Under the pieces are notes generated by a model. The model had not been told where the DNA came from, made no database searches, and worked only from the letters and a program-made list of their open reading frames with translations. 64,000 nt of DNA from Embleya sp040605455 (GTDB lineage: Bacteria > Actinomycetota > Actinomycetes > Streptomycetales > Streptomycetaceae): the NCBI RefSeq assembly GCF_040605455.1, contig NZ_JBEXCV010000030.1:1-64000 (forward strand). Direction: 5' to 3'. The first letter of the stretch is position 1; every line of letters begins with the position of its first letter. A program made the position numbers and the translations under genes. Below, piece by piece: positions 7,461 through 15,982 of this stretch.

Positions 7461-9471
7461 CGCCGCTCCCCACCACGAGCGTGTCCGCCGCGACCCGGAC
7501 CCGGACCGAGGTGATCGACCGGCCGGCCGCGTCACCCTCGTCGAGCAGCCGCAGGATGCTCGGGACCACCGCGTTGACACAGCGGTTGACTCCGCGCGCG
7601 GCCTCCTCGGGCCGGCCGCGCCAGGCCACGGTGGCGATGTGCGCGGCGGCCTCGTCGGTCCAGCCCAGTTCGACGCCGATCTGCTCGCGCAGCCGAGACG
7701 CGAGCCGGACCAAGCCGTTCTCGGCGATTCCGCGCAGTTCGGTGGGACCGAACGGCGAGTACAGGATCACCTCGTCCACGCGGTTGAGGAACTCGGGCCG
7801 GAAGAACCCCTCCATGGTGCGCCGCAGTCGCGCGCTCGCGGCGGTGTTGCCGGTGGAGCCCTCAGCCAGGATCGAGCCGATCAGGTTCTCCACGCTGTCC
7901 ACGTCGTCCTCGACCGCCTCGGCCGCCGAGTGTGTCGCACCCAGGTTGGTGGTCAGGATCACCACCGCGTCGTGCGCCTCGCGAACGGGGCCGGCCGGAT
8001 CGCTGATCCGCCCCTCGTCGAGCAGCCGCAGCAGCGCGTCGAGAACACGTGCGTCGGCCTTCTCCACCTCGTCGAACAGGAAGACCCGGCGCGGGTTGTC
8101 CCGCAGTCCGTTGGTCAACTTCCCCTCGCCGAAGCCGACATAGCCGGGCGGCGCGCCGATGAAGTTGTTGATCGACTCGCGCGCGCTGAACTGCCCCATC
8201 TCGAAGACCAGGACGTCCTCCTCCGAGCCGTAGACGACCTGGGCGAGCAGCCGCGCGGTCATCGTCTTGCCCGATCCGCTGGGTCCGCACAGCAGCAGTG
8301 CCGCCCGCGGTCGGTCGTCCGGTCGGAAGCCGCGGGTCAGCGAGCGCTTGATCAGCTCGATGTGGAAGGCCAGTCGCTCGACCACGCTCTCCTGGCCGAT
8401 CAGCCGGGAGCGGACCCAGCGCACCGCCTCCTCGGGGGAGAGCGGTTCGGCGGCTCGGGTCGGCTCGGGCTCGGCGGGTTCGCGGTAGTAGGTGTCGGCG
8501 AAGCGGCGCAGCCGGTCCAGATCCAGGCCGATGTCGCGAAAGAACCCGGCCGCGAGCCCGCTTGGGGTGTCCAGGAGCGCGGCGAGCAGGTCCCGCTCGG
8601 TGATCGGGCCGGCCGCGTCCGGGTCGGCGCCCGGATCGGCTCGGGTCGCGGCGAAGGTCGCCGCCCGGCGCAGGGTCGACCGCAGCGACTCGTCCGGCCC
8701 GACCGGGCCGGTGCCCGGCGCGGCGCGGCCCCGGGTGCCGGTGAGCGCGATGGTCTGTTCGCGCAGCGCCCGCACATCGCGGCGCAGGAACAGGAAGGCC
8801 TGTTCGAGCAGGCCGCCCGGGGTGGTGGCCAGCGCGTGCAGCAGCAGCGCGATGCCGCATCGTTCGTGGCCGAGACCGGCCGCCTCGGTCGCCATCATCG
8901 CCAGCACCCGGCGGGCACCCGGGCCGAACGCGGTGGGATCGATCGACCCGTCGGGCCGCAGCACCTCGACCGCCGGGCGCGGCACGGCCACCTCCGCCTG
9001 CCAGGCGGCCAGGTCAACCCGTCCGTAGCCGACCAGCAGGTCCACCGCGCCCACCTCCAACCGCGGCAACAACTCGGCGAGCAGCGCACGTTCGTCGACG
9101 TATCCGGCGTCGGCCGCGGCCGTGAATGCGATCCGCAGGTCGGCGGTGACCGGCAGGCCGCCCAGCAGGCCGGCGGCCGACCGGCCGAGCGAAGCCGACT
9201 CGGCACCGGCTCGGCCGGCGGGCCCGCCGCCGAGTCCACCGCCGCCGAGCAGGCCGGCGGCGAGCACGTCGGGCGGAATGCCCTGGCGGTCGAACAGGCC
9301 CGCCGCGCGCCCGCCGTCGATCCGGGCCAGCGCGATCAGCGCGTGCGCGACCTCGACGGTGTCCGCGCCGAGTTCGCGCGCCACCGCGGCGGCGCCGGCG
9401 AACCGGCGGGTCGCCGCGAGCAACGCGCTGTCGAACACCTGCTCCGGCACCCCCAGAATGTCCGTGTCCAC
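7453..9471 (-). CDS. Clp-type AAA+ ATPase with a single D2-like ring
   Basis: A 672-residue protein. The N-terminal 370 residues contain three regions resembling Clp N-domain repeats (about 10-75, 180-245 and 270-330). One AAA+ module of the ClpA/ClpB D2 type follows: Walker A GPSGSGKT near 395-402, the pore-loop region GAPPGYVGFGEGKLTN, Walker B VFLFDEVEKAD near 456-466, sensor-1 VVILTTNLGA, and a sensor-2 arginine in AARGVNR. The first AAA ring and the ClpB middle coiled-coil are absent, and I see no IGL/F loop for ClpP. It probably acts as an unfoldase or disaggregase with the Hsp70-like system. Its start lies 49 bases after the TPR gene's stop. Confidence 0.9.
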   Translation of the reverse strand: MDTDILGVPEQVFDSALLAATRRFAGAAAVARELGADTVEVAHALIALARIDGGRAAGLFDRQGIPPDVLAAGLLGGGGLGGGPAGRAGAESASLGRSAAGLLGGLPVTADLRIAFTAAADAGYVDERALLAELLPRLEVGAVDLLVGYGRVDLAAWQAEVAVPRPAVEVLRPDGSIDPTAFGPGARRVLAMMATEAAGLGHERCGIALLLHALATTPGGLLEQAFLFLRRDVRALREQTIALTGTRGRAAPGTGPVGPDESLRSTLRRAATFAATRADPGADPDAAGPITERDLLAALLDTPSGLAAGFFRDIGLDLDRLRRFADTYYREPAEPEPTRAAEPLSPEEAVRWVRSRLIGQESVVERLAFHIELIKRSLTRGFRPDDRPRAALLLCGPSGSGKTMTARLLAQVVYGSEEDVLVFEMGQFSARESINNFIGAPPGYVGFGEGKLTNGLRDNPRRVFLFDEVEKADARVLDALLRLLDEGRISDPAGPVREAHDAVVILTTNLGATHSAAEAVEDDVDSVENLIGSILAEGSTGNTAASARLRRTMEGFFRPEFLNRVDEVILYSPFGPTELRGIAENGLVRLASRLREQIGVELGWTDEAAAHIATVAWRGRPEEAARGVNRCVNAVVPSILRLLDEGDAAGRSITSVRVRVAADTLVVGSGDD

Positions 9472-9520
9472 GTCGTCTCCCCCGCCTCACTCGCCCGGCC
9501 CGCCATGCACGTCGCGCCGT

Positions 9521-10819
9521 TCACGCCTCATCGCCGTCGAGCAGTCGCTCGGCCAGGTCCGCCCGGGCCCGGGCCACCTCCGGCCTGCCCGCGCCCAGGG
9601 CGCGTACGCCCGAGGCCAGTATTCGGTACGCGGCGGCCGTCGAGACGGCTTGGCCGAGCCGCCCGGCGCGCAGTTCCGGCGGCAGCGACTCCACCAGCGC
9701 GGCGGCCAGTTCGGGGTCGGCCCGGGTGACGCGATGCAGCACCAAACCGGGGCCGAGCGGGGTGCGCCGGGACCAGGCCGTGCCGTACCGCTCGAACAGG
9801 TCGCGCGCGGCGCTCGCCACCATCGCGTCGTGGTCCTCCAACGCGCCGAGCAACAACCGCACGGGCCACGTGTCCGGGTGCGGCCCGCCGGTGTCCTCGG
9901 CCTCTCGCAGACCGCGCCGCAGCAGCCGGACCGCGCCCATGTCGTCGCCGCGCTCCAGCAGATCCGCCGCCGCCAGGACCAGGGCCGCCGGCGAGCCGGG
10001 TCGGGTGCCGGCGGCCGGCCGGCCGTCCCGGGCCGCGACGGCGGCCCGGTGCAGCTCGCCGTACTCCGCGTGGTCCGGATCCAGCATCGCCGCCTCGTAC
10101 AGAAACCGGACCGCCCGGCTCGGGTCGCCACCGACCAGCTCCCGATGCCCCTCGACGGCGAGCCGACGGGCCAGGCGCGGGGCCGCCGCGGCGCACCCCT
10201 GCTCGAAGGCGAGCCGGTAGCACGTACGGGCCTCGGTCTCCTCGCCGCGCGCCGCCGCCCGATCGCCCAGCACACACGCCCAGTCACCGCGCCCGGTCGG
10301 CGCACCCGGCGGCGCGACCACCGGCAGCAGCCGCCACAGGTCGTGGTCGGGGTGTCGGGAGGGCTGCTCGAAGCGCTGTTCCAGGCATTCCAGCACGCGC
10401 GTGGTGGCGGCCACCCGCCAGTGCCGGACCGGCGCGCGGGGGTCCAGGGCGCCGAGTACCTCCAGGAGCGCGCGCTCCAGTGGACGCGGCCCGTTCGCCA
10501 GCGCCTGCTCCAGAGTGCTCCAGGTCTCGGCGAAGTTGTCGCCCGGCTGCACCACCCACCAGCGCAGCACCGCGTCCAGCGCGCGCGGGTACCGACCCTG
10601 CGGGTCGCGCGCGAGCACGTCCGCGAGCATCCGCGCGGCGGTCTCCGGCTGCTGGGTGGCGACCGCCTCGACCTGACTCTCGATCAGTCCCCGGTTGCGG
10701 GCCACCTCGGCATCGGAGGCGTTGGCCAGAAAGTCCCGCATCGCGACGAGTCGAGGCTCCACCCCGCCCTCCCGATGCGTGGCCATCCGGAACGCCCGCA
10801 CCGCCCCGGCATCCGACAT
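9521..10819 (-). CDS. TPR-repeat protein, first gene of chaperone operon
   Basis: A 432-residue helical protein with Sel1/TPR-like units, for example DRAAARGEETEARTCYRLAF and ELVGGDPSRAVRFLYEAAML. I chose the ATG at 10819 because GGGGGAGACGCC, a strong ribosome site, precedes it; the frame stays open to 10969 without another good site. It is the first gene of a seven-gene unit ending at 1981, whose promoter should lie in 10820-11020. No CIRCE (HrcA) element is visible there. Confidence 0.75.
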   Translation of the reverse strand: MSDAGAVRAFRMATHREGGVEPRLVAMRDFLANASDAEVARNRGLIESQVEAVATQQPETAARMLADVLARDPQGRYPRALDAVLRWWVVQPGDNFAETWSTLEQALANGPRPLERALLEVLGALDPRAPVRHWRVAATTRVLECLEQRFEQPSRHPDHDLWRLLPVVAPPGAPTGRGDWACVLGDRAAARGEETEARTCYRLAFEQGCAAAAPRLARRLAVEGHRELVGGDPSRAVRFLYEAAMLDPDHAEYGELHRAAVAARDGRPAAGTRPGSPAALVLAAADLLERGDDMGAVRLLRRGLREAEDTGGPHPDTWPVRLLLGALEDHDAMVASAARDLFERYGTAWSRRTPLGPGLVLHRVTRADPELAAALVESLPPELRAGRLGQAVSTAAAYRILASGVRALGAGRPEVARARADLAERLLDGDEA

Positions 10820-11025
10820 GGCGTCTCCCCCGCGAACACGACCGGCACGACGGCACCGGCCGCGACGACGTACAAGCAGCACGGTACTCGGCCACACCAA
10901 CACCAGGGAGCGCACCCGGTGAACCCGTCCCCGTAACGTGATCGTCACCGATGGTGAGACCCCTCGCACCGGAAAACCCGGGTGAGAGCGGCCCCGAACA
11001 TCGGGTAGTATTTCTCTCGCAGCAA

Positions 11026-11099
11026 GCGCCGCTAGCTCAGTTGGTTAGAGCAGCTGACTCTTAATCAGCGGGTCCGGGGTTCGAGTCCCTGGCGGCGCA
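11026..11099 (+). tRNA. tRNA-Lys (anticodon CTT)
   Basis: The acceptor stem GCGCCGC (11026-11032) pairs with GCGGCGC (11092-11098), discriminator A at 11099. The D arm (TAGCTCAGTTGGTTAGAGCA), anticodon arm GCTGA-CTCTTAA-TCAGC with anticodon CTT, and the T arm GGTTCGAGTCC are all present. The 3' CCA is not encoded. Confidence 0.97.
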
Positions 11100-11112
11100 C
11101 AGCGGCAACAAA

Positions 11113-11147
11113 CAGAAGGGCCCGCCGGTTTCCGGCGGGCCCTTCTG
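11113..11147 (+). terminator. Terminator after tRNA-Lys
   Basis: A perfect 16-bp stem (11113-11128 with 11132-11147) closed by a TTT loop starts 14 bases after the tRNA. The outer part of the stem is CAGAAGGG/CCCTTCTG. Confidence 0.9.
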
Positions 11148-11153
11148 CTTGTC

Positions 11154-11398
11154 GGGCGGCTTCGCCGCCGGCTCGCGAGGCACCACTTTTTCTTTCCCCC
11201 GCTTCGCTCCTCCAAGAAAAAGCGGCCCCTCGCTCGGGACGGTGTGTCCCTCCGCTTCGCTCCGGGCCACACCGTCCATGCTTGCGGCTCCGCCGCTCTC
11301 CGCGCTGCGCGCGTCGATCACTTGGGTGGGCGCGGGTCGGGGGCGCTGACGCGCCGGGAGGGCTGCGCATCGTGGTTGGGGCGGCGTCGTGGGGTCGG
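11154..11398. repeat. Structured dispersed repeat, copy A
   Basis: A ~245-bp element following the tRNA-Lys terminator. It contains three hairpins in a row: GGCGGC-TTC-GCCGCC (11155-11169); CTTTTTCTT (11186-11194) with AAGAAAAAG (11214-11222); and GGACGGTGTG (11237-11246) with CACACCGTCC (11268-11277). The inner loops share CGCTTCGCTCC. An inverted second copy is at 14040-14312. No open frame in it looks like a real protein. Confidence 0.85.
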
Positions 11399-11432
11399 GC
11401 CGTAGAGACCTGCCGGGCGGTCGATCGGGCGG

Positions 11433-13502
11433 TCAGCCGATGCGGCCCTTCCAGACCGACTCCCGGGCGCGCGAGATCGCCACGAACAGTTGCCTGCGCG
11501 CCAACTCCCGGTGTTCCGCCAGGACCGCCTCGCTCGCGTCGGCGAAGCCTCGGGCTCGGCCGGTCCGCACCGAGGCGTCGTACCTGGGCAGGAACACGTG
11601 CTTGAACTCCAGCCCCTTGGCCCGGCGATAGCTGCCGAGCTTGATCGCGTGCGCTTCCACGCCGTGGTAGCTCTCCAACGCCAGGACCGGCAGCCGGGCC
11701 TTGGTCAGGATGCGCCGGTAGTGCTCGATGTCCTTGCGGGACGGGCACAGCACGGCCGCGTCGCCGATCGCCCCGGCGTCCGCGAGCGCACGCAGTGCGG
11801 CCACCAGCGCGCCGTCGTGCTCGGCGCCGGTCGGCCACGTGCCCTCGAAGGTTTCGCCGTCGTGGTAGGTGAGTTCGACATCGCGACGCCCGGAGAGCCG
11901 ATCACCGTCGAAGTCCTCGAAGTCGTCGTCGGCGACCACGGCCAACGCGCTCCGCAACACCCTCGCCCGGTTGCGATAGTTGACCCGCAACACCTGGCCT
12001 CGATCGCCTCGGATGTCGATGCCCGCGTCGGCCAACCGGAACCCGCCCGGATAGACCGCCTGTTGCCCGTCGCCGATCAACAGCAGACCGTTGGGGGCGT
12101 CACCCACCAGAGCGTGCAGCAGCCGCACCCCGACCAGAGTCAGATCCTGCACCTCGTCGACGATCACCGAGGTGTAGGGCGTGCGCCCCGGCTCGCGCCG
12201 CACCTCCTCCAGGGCCATCCGCAGGACGTCCCCGAAGTCGTGTACGTCGCGCTCGATCCGCAACTGCTCGTACAACCCGTACAGCGCCCAGAGCGCCTGA
12301 CGGTCCGACCTGCGCAGCAGCGTCTTGCGGCCGCGCCGAGGCAGCGCCGCGTACTGCTCGAAGTCGGTGATGCCGCGGCCCTTGATCACGTACTCGATCT
12401 CGTCCTGCCAGTACTTCGGCGAGGGAGACAGGTCGGGGAGGCGGCTCTCGCGACGCAACCGCAGCCAGGCCAGGCCGAACGCGGTGTCCGCCGTGCCGCT
12501 GTCCAGCCGAACGCGGACACCGCGCTCGGCGAGCAGCTCCCGCGCCCAGGCATGCAGGCTCCGGAAGTCCACCCGCTCGGCGACCCGGGGCGCCATCACC
12601 CGGAACAGGGTGCCCTGCACGCGCGGCAGATTGTTGGCGAAGGTGACGTAGAGGATCCGTCCGGTGCTGCGCTGGGCGAGGTGCGCGGCGCGGTGCAGGC
12701 CCACCACGGTCTTGCCGGTGCCGGCGGGGCCGCTGATCCGCGCGGGGCCGGACCAGTTGCGCCGGACCAGACCGACCTGGTCGGGATGCAGCACCGTCAT
12801 CCACTGCTCGATCGGGCCCCGCCGCTCGGCGTCGAGGGTGGCCGTCAGCAGCGCTTCCCCGTCGAACAGGGCCGGCTCCTCACCGATCCCGCGGACCTCG
12901 CGACTCTCCCGCCGATCGGGCTGCGGGATCGTCCACCGCCGGTGGTGCGGGAAGGCTCGGCCCAGATGCTCCGCGACGGCGCGTACGGTCGCGGCCGTCA
13001 GCTTGTGCGTGGCGCCGGCCATCGCGGGCGCCGCCTCACGTTCGCCGAGCAGCCGGACCCGGCCCAGTCGTCGATCGAAGGGGTGGCCGGCGAAGACGAT
13101 CAGCGGTTCGACGGCAATCGGCGCCAGACCCAGCTCCTGGACGGCGGACTCGGTGCTCCGGGTGGCGGCGAGGAGGGCGTCCACCACGTGCTCGCGGCTT
13201 CGACCGTCGACCCGAAGACGTCCGTCGACCGGTTCCGGAGCCGCCGGCCCGTCCTCGACGTGGATCACGAACACCCCGCCGGGACCCACCGCCAACAGAC
13301 CCGCGGGCGAACTCTCGGCACCGGGCCACCGCCGGTCGATCAGCAACCGCCAACCCTGGCCGGTCAACACGAGAAGTTGCGCGACGACCCGGCGTTCTCC
13401 ATCCGAGCCGGCCGACTTCCGGGCCTCCCGCTGGGCCGCCGCGGACCGCTCACGAAGCTCCCGCTCCCGCTCGCGCCGCCGCATCACGTCACCGGATGAC
13501 AC
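11433..13502 (-). CDS. UvrD/Rep-type superfamily 1 helicase with N-terminal NERD-like domain
   Basis: From the GTG at 13502 (preceded by GGGGACGGGGGT) this gives 689 residues; ATG at 13484 is an alternative. Residues 25-135 resemble a NERD nuclease-related domain (GSDGERRVVAQLLVL, then LAVGPGGVFVIHVED), but the usual catalytic lysine after the last strand is replaced (HVED), so nuclease activity is doubtful. The helicase part has Walker A GPAGTGKTVV (near 256), motif II VIVDEVQDLT, motif III LLIGDGQQAVYPGG, and motif VI-like LFVAISRARES near the end. Such proteins act in DNA repair or defence. It has no operon partner and lies between two inverted repeat copies. Confidence 0.88.
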   Translation of the reverse strand: MSSGDVMRRRERERELRERSAAAQREARKSAGSDGERRVVAQLLVLTGQGWRLLIDRRWPGAESSPAGLLAVGPGGVFVIHVEDGPAAPEPVDGRLRVDGRSREHVVDALLAATRSTESAVQELGLAPIAVEPLIVFAGHPFDRRLGRVRLLGEREAAPAMAGATHKLTAATVRAVAEHLGRAFPHHRRWTIPQPDRRESREVRGIGEEPALFDGEALLTATLDAERRGPIEQWMTVLHPDQVGLVRRNWSGPARISGPAGTGKTVVGLHRAAHLAQRSTGRILYVTFANNLPRVQGTLFRVMAPRVAERVDFRSLHAWARELLAERGVRVRLDSGTADTAFGLAWLRLRRESRLPDLSPSPKYWQDEIEYVIKGRGITDFEQYAALPRRGRKTLLRRSDRQALWALYGLYEQLRIERDVHDFGDVLRMALEEVRREPGRTPYTSVIVDEVQDLTLVGVRLLHALVGDAPNGLLLIGDGQQAVYPGGFRLADAGIDIRGDRGQVLRVNYRNRARVLRSALAVVADDDFEDFDGDRLSGRRDVELTYHDGETFEGTWPTGAEHDGALVAALRALADAGAIGDAAVLCPSRKDIEHYRRILTKARLPVLALESYHGVEAHAIKLGSYRRAKGLEFKHVFLPRYDASVRTGRARGFADASEAVLAEHRELARRQLFVAISRARESVWKGRIG

Positions 13503-13644
13503 ACCGCACCCCCGTCCCCACGACGGGTAACGACTGTAGTCCGCCCCACGCCACCCCGGTAGCCGCCCGCCACCACGCGCCCCGCGACGCGAAGGACCGG
13601 CGCCGCCCGTCAGCCCTTGCGCAGCTCCTACCGAATACCCGTGT

Positions 13645-14040
13645 CTGCGCCGGGCGACCGATGCGGCCCGGCGGGTCGCGGCCGGCGAGCGCTCGATCCG
13701 GGTCCGGGCGGCGATCGGCGGCAGCAGTCGGGACGAGGCCGCCGAACTGGCCACGGCGGTGAACGCGATGGCGGGCGCGGTGCGGGCCCGACTGGACGCC
13801 GAGCGCCGGATCACCGCCGACATCGCGCACGAGTTGCGCACACCGCTGACCGGGTTGAGCGCCGCCGCCGACCTGCTGCCCTCCGATCGGCCGGGCGAGT
13901 GGGTCCGGGATCGGGTGCGGGCGCTGCGCTCACTCGTGGAGGACGTGTTGGAGGTCGCTCGGTTGGACACCGCGACCCAGCGCGCGGATCTGACCGAGGT
14001 ACCACTGGGCGCGTTCGCCGCACGGCGGGTGGCGGCGACC
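13645..14040 (+). pseudogene. Histidine kinase fragment (HAMP-HisKA)
   Basis: Frame 1 reads a HAMP end (ATDAARRVAAGERSIRVR), the linker ELATAVNAMAGAVRARLDAE and the phospho-acceptor helix ITADIAHELRTPLTG with its histidine, through VLEVARLDTATQRADL. The sensor and membrane part upstream is missing, and so is the whole ATP-binding (N, G1, F, G2) domain, which would begin where repeat copy B starts. It cannot phosphorylate. It was apparently cut by rearrangement at the repeat. Confidence 0.8.
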
Positions 14041-14312
14041 CCACCCCCAGGCGCGTCATCGCCCCCACCCCACCCCCGCGACGCCGCCCTACCACTCCGG
14101 CCGCCCACCCCGGCGCGTCAGCGCCCCCGACCCGGCCTCACCCAAGTGATCGACGCGCGCAGCGCGGAGAGCGGCGGAGCCGCAAACTTCGACTTCGTGA
14201 CCCGGAGCGAAGCGCAGGGACACGAAGTCACGAGCGAGGGGCCGCTTTTTCTTGGAGGAGCGAAGCGGAGGAAAGAAAAAGTGGTGCCTCGCGAGCCGGC
14301 GACAAAGTCGCC
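14040..14312. repeat. Structured dispersed repeat, copy B (inverted relative to copy A)
   Basis: Reverse-complement copy of the element at 11154-11398. The stems are kept although their bases differ: GGCGAC (14298-14303) with GTCGCC (14307-14312); CTTTTTCTT (14245-14253) with AAGAAAAAG (14273-14281); GACTTCGTG (14191-14199) with CACGAAGTC (14221-14229). It abuts the histidine-kinase fragment on the left and the MobA-like gene's ribosome site on the right. Confidence 0.85.
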
Positions 14313-14331
14313 CAACAAGAAGGAGCGTCCC

Positions 14332-14919
14332 GTGAGTGGTGTGGTCGGGTTGTTGTTGGCGGCCGGGGGTGGGCGGCGGCTCGGAGGACGGGCCAAGGCT
14401 CGACTGAAGCATCAGGGGCGGCCGCTGGTCGAGTTCGGGATCGGCGAGTTGTTGCGCGGCGGGTGCGACCGGGTCGTGGTGGTGCTCGGGGCCGAGGCCG
14501 AGACCGTGTTGGCCGAGGCCGATCTGGCCGGCGCCGTCGTGGTGCGCAACGACGACTGGGCGAGCGGCATGGGTTCCTCGCTCGCCGCCGGAGTCGCCGC
14601 CCTGCCCACCGACGCCGAGGCCGTCGTGGTCACCCTCGTGGACATGCCCGGCGTGGGCGCTCCGGCCGTCGCGCGCCTGATCGCCGCGTCCGGCGCGCCC
14701 GAGGACCTGATCGCGGCGGCCTACGCCGGAAAGCGCGGCCATCCGGTCCTGTTCGGCCGCGCCTGGTGGTCCGAACTGGCCCGTACGGCCGAGGGCGACG
14801 CCGGTGCCCGGGCCCTGCTCGCCGAACAGCGCGCCCGGCTGCGGCTGATCGAGTGCGCCGACATCGCCGACCCCTTCGACATCGACACGCCCGCCGATCT
14901 GGACCGACTCGACCCCTGA
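14332..14919 (+). CDS. MobA/MocA-like nucleotidyltransferase
   Basis: A 195-residue GT-A fold protein of the NTP_transf_3 group: LLLAAGGGRRLGGRAKARL (the LAAGxxxRxGxxK signature, with a residue inserted), NDDWASGMGSSLAAGV, VTLVDMPGVGAPAV (metal-binding aspartate) and a C-terminal DIDTPADLDRL. Relatives such as MocA and MobA attach CMP or GMP to molybdopterin; others make different nucleotide conjugates. The GTG at 14332 has AAGGAG at 14319-14324. No molybdenum-cofactor gene lies beside it, though a molybdopterin enzyme of the sulfite-oxidase family lies near 34-36 kb. Substrate uncertain. Confidence 0.85.
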   Translation: MSGVVGLLLAAGGGRRLGGRAKARLKHQGRPLVEFGIGELLRGGCDRVVVVLGAEAETVLAEADLAGAVVVRNDDWASGMGSSLAAGVAALPTDAEAVVVTLVDMPGVGAPAVARLIAASGAPEDLIAAAYAGKRGHPVLFGRAWWSELARTAEGDAGARALLAEQRARLRLIECADIADPFDIDTPADLDRLDP

Positions 14920-14923
14920 ACGG

Positions 14924-14959
14924 CGTACGGACCCGGCCCACCCGGGCCGGGTCCGTACG
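14924..14959. terminator. Terminator between MobA-like and SepF-like genes
   Basis: A perfect 16-bp inverted repeat (14924-14939 with 14944-14959; arm CGTACGGACCCGGCCC) with a 4-nt loop, five bases after the MobA-like stop and between convergent genes. Confidence 0.9.
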
Positions 14960-15038
14960 AAGTCTCATGCGCGGCGCCGACCACGCCCGGTCACCGCCCG
15001 TTGCCGGCCACGTCCCGCACCGACCACCCGGTTGCCGG

Positions 15039-15569
15039 CTACGCCTGGTTGAAGAACCCGTCGTGGTTCTGCTGGGACGGGTCGCCCGTCAACAGCCGGG
15101 CGTCGGCCGGCATCAGCAGGAAGACCCGCTTCGCCAGCCGCTCGATCGCACCGCGGCGGCCGAAGGTCAGCCCCGAGGCGAAGTCGACAACCCGCTTGGC
15201 GTCCGACTCGTCCATCGCCGTCAGGTCGATCACGACCGGAATGTCCTGCCGGAAGTACTCGCCAATCGCTCTTGCCTCGTGGTAGCTCTTCGGGTGAACG
15301 ACCGCGATTCGCGTGCTCGGCCGAGCCGGTGCCTCCGAGGCGGCTGCCCGCGCGGCGAACACCTCCGACGCCGGCACCACGCTGCCCTCCAAGGCGCGCG
15401 AACGCGACTCCTCGGGCTCGTCGTCGTAGACCCAGTGCGATCCCGTGTCGTCGTCGTCTGCGTCGTATGTACCGGTCTCGTAGGCACCCGCGCCGGTGCG
15501 GTACAGGTCGTCGTCCACGTCCCCCGAACCGATCCCGAGCCACGAGCCGGCCTTGCGCAATGCGCCCAT
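15039..15569 (-). CDS. SepF-like cell-division protein paralogue
   Basis: A 176-residue protein: amphipathic N-terminus MGALRKAGSWLGIGSG, an acidic variable linker, then the SepF core IAVVHPKSYHEARAIGEYFR, IPVVIDLTAMDESDAKRVVD, ASGLTFGRRGAIERLAKRV and the conserved end DGFFNQ. SepF tethers FtsZ to the membrane and shapes the septum. Streptomycetes carry one sepF in the dcw cluster plus SepF-like paralogues elsewhere. With no ftsZ or ylm genes here, this is probably one of the paralogues. GGAGGT precedes the ATG at 15569. Confidence 0.85.
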   Translation of the reverse strand: MGALRKAGSWLGIGSGDVDDDLYRTGAGAYETGTYDADDDDTGSHWVYDDEPEESRSRALEGSVVPASEVFAARAAASEAPARPSTRIAVVHPKSYHEARAIGEYFRQDIPVVIDLTAMDESDAKRVVDFASGLTFGRRGAIERLAKRVFLLMPADARLLTGDPSQQNHDGFFNQA

Positions 15570-15982
15570 GGGCACCTCCGCGTCCGCTCGTCCCGGCCCC
15601 GTCCGGGCTATCTCGTCATCCTCCACTCGACCGAACTGTATGCGAGTGCCGCGTCTGGCGCGTCGAACGACGCGCCTATAAACGGACAGATCATCCAAGC
15701 AACCTCGAACGGGCGTACCCAGTGCGGCTTCTGACGTCATTTGAGGTCTTTATCCGCGCATTTCAAATCGAACCGCATCCAAAGTACGAGCGCACCACTC
15801 GAACACGGAATTCGTACTGACGTACGAATAAGCAAAATCAAGCCGCCCCGCCCCGAAGGAAACACGGCCGACCTTCGCAGTCGTGCGCGGGCCGCCGGTC
15901 CGCCGGGACAAACGGGGACGGACCTCTACCGGTGGAGCGGGGGCAGGTCGCACACTCGGATGCGACATCTTCGGAGGTGAGC
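15570..15982. other. AT-richer divergent intergenic region
   Basis: About 410 bases between the divergent SepF-like and TPR genes hold no gene. The stretch 15650-15850 is clearly richer in A and T than its surroundings and contains the palindrome listed separately, so it is probably a promoter region. Confidence 0.6.
15810..15829. promoter_or_regulatory. 20-bp palindrome (candidate operator)
   Basis: ATTCGTAC (15810-15817) and GTACGAAT (15822-15829) form a perfect 8-bp inverted repeat with a 4-bp spacer. It lies 154 bases upstream of the TPR gene start and 241 bases upstream of the sepF-like start. The binding factor is unknown. Confidence 0.5.

Noticed and set aside
10820..11025. CIRCE or HAIR heat-shock operator before the chaperone operon
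   Set aside because: No match to the CIRCE inverted repeat TTAGCACTC-N9-GAGTGCTAA and no CTTGAGT-N7-ACTCAAG element.
11154..11398. Short protein-like frames in the repeat element (for example with FFLEERSGGKKKWCLAS)
   Set aside because: The same frames arise from the hairpin repeats in both copies, and stems change in compensating pairs, which fits RNA or DNA structure, not a protein.
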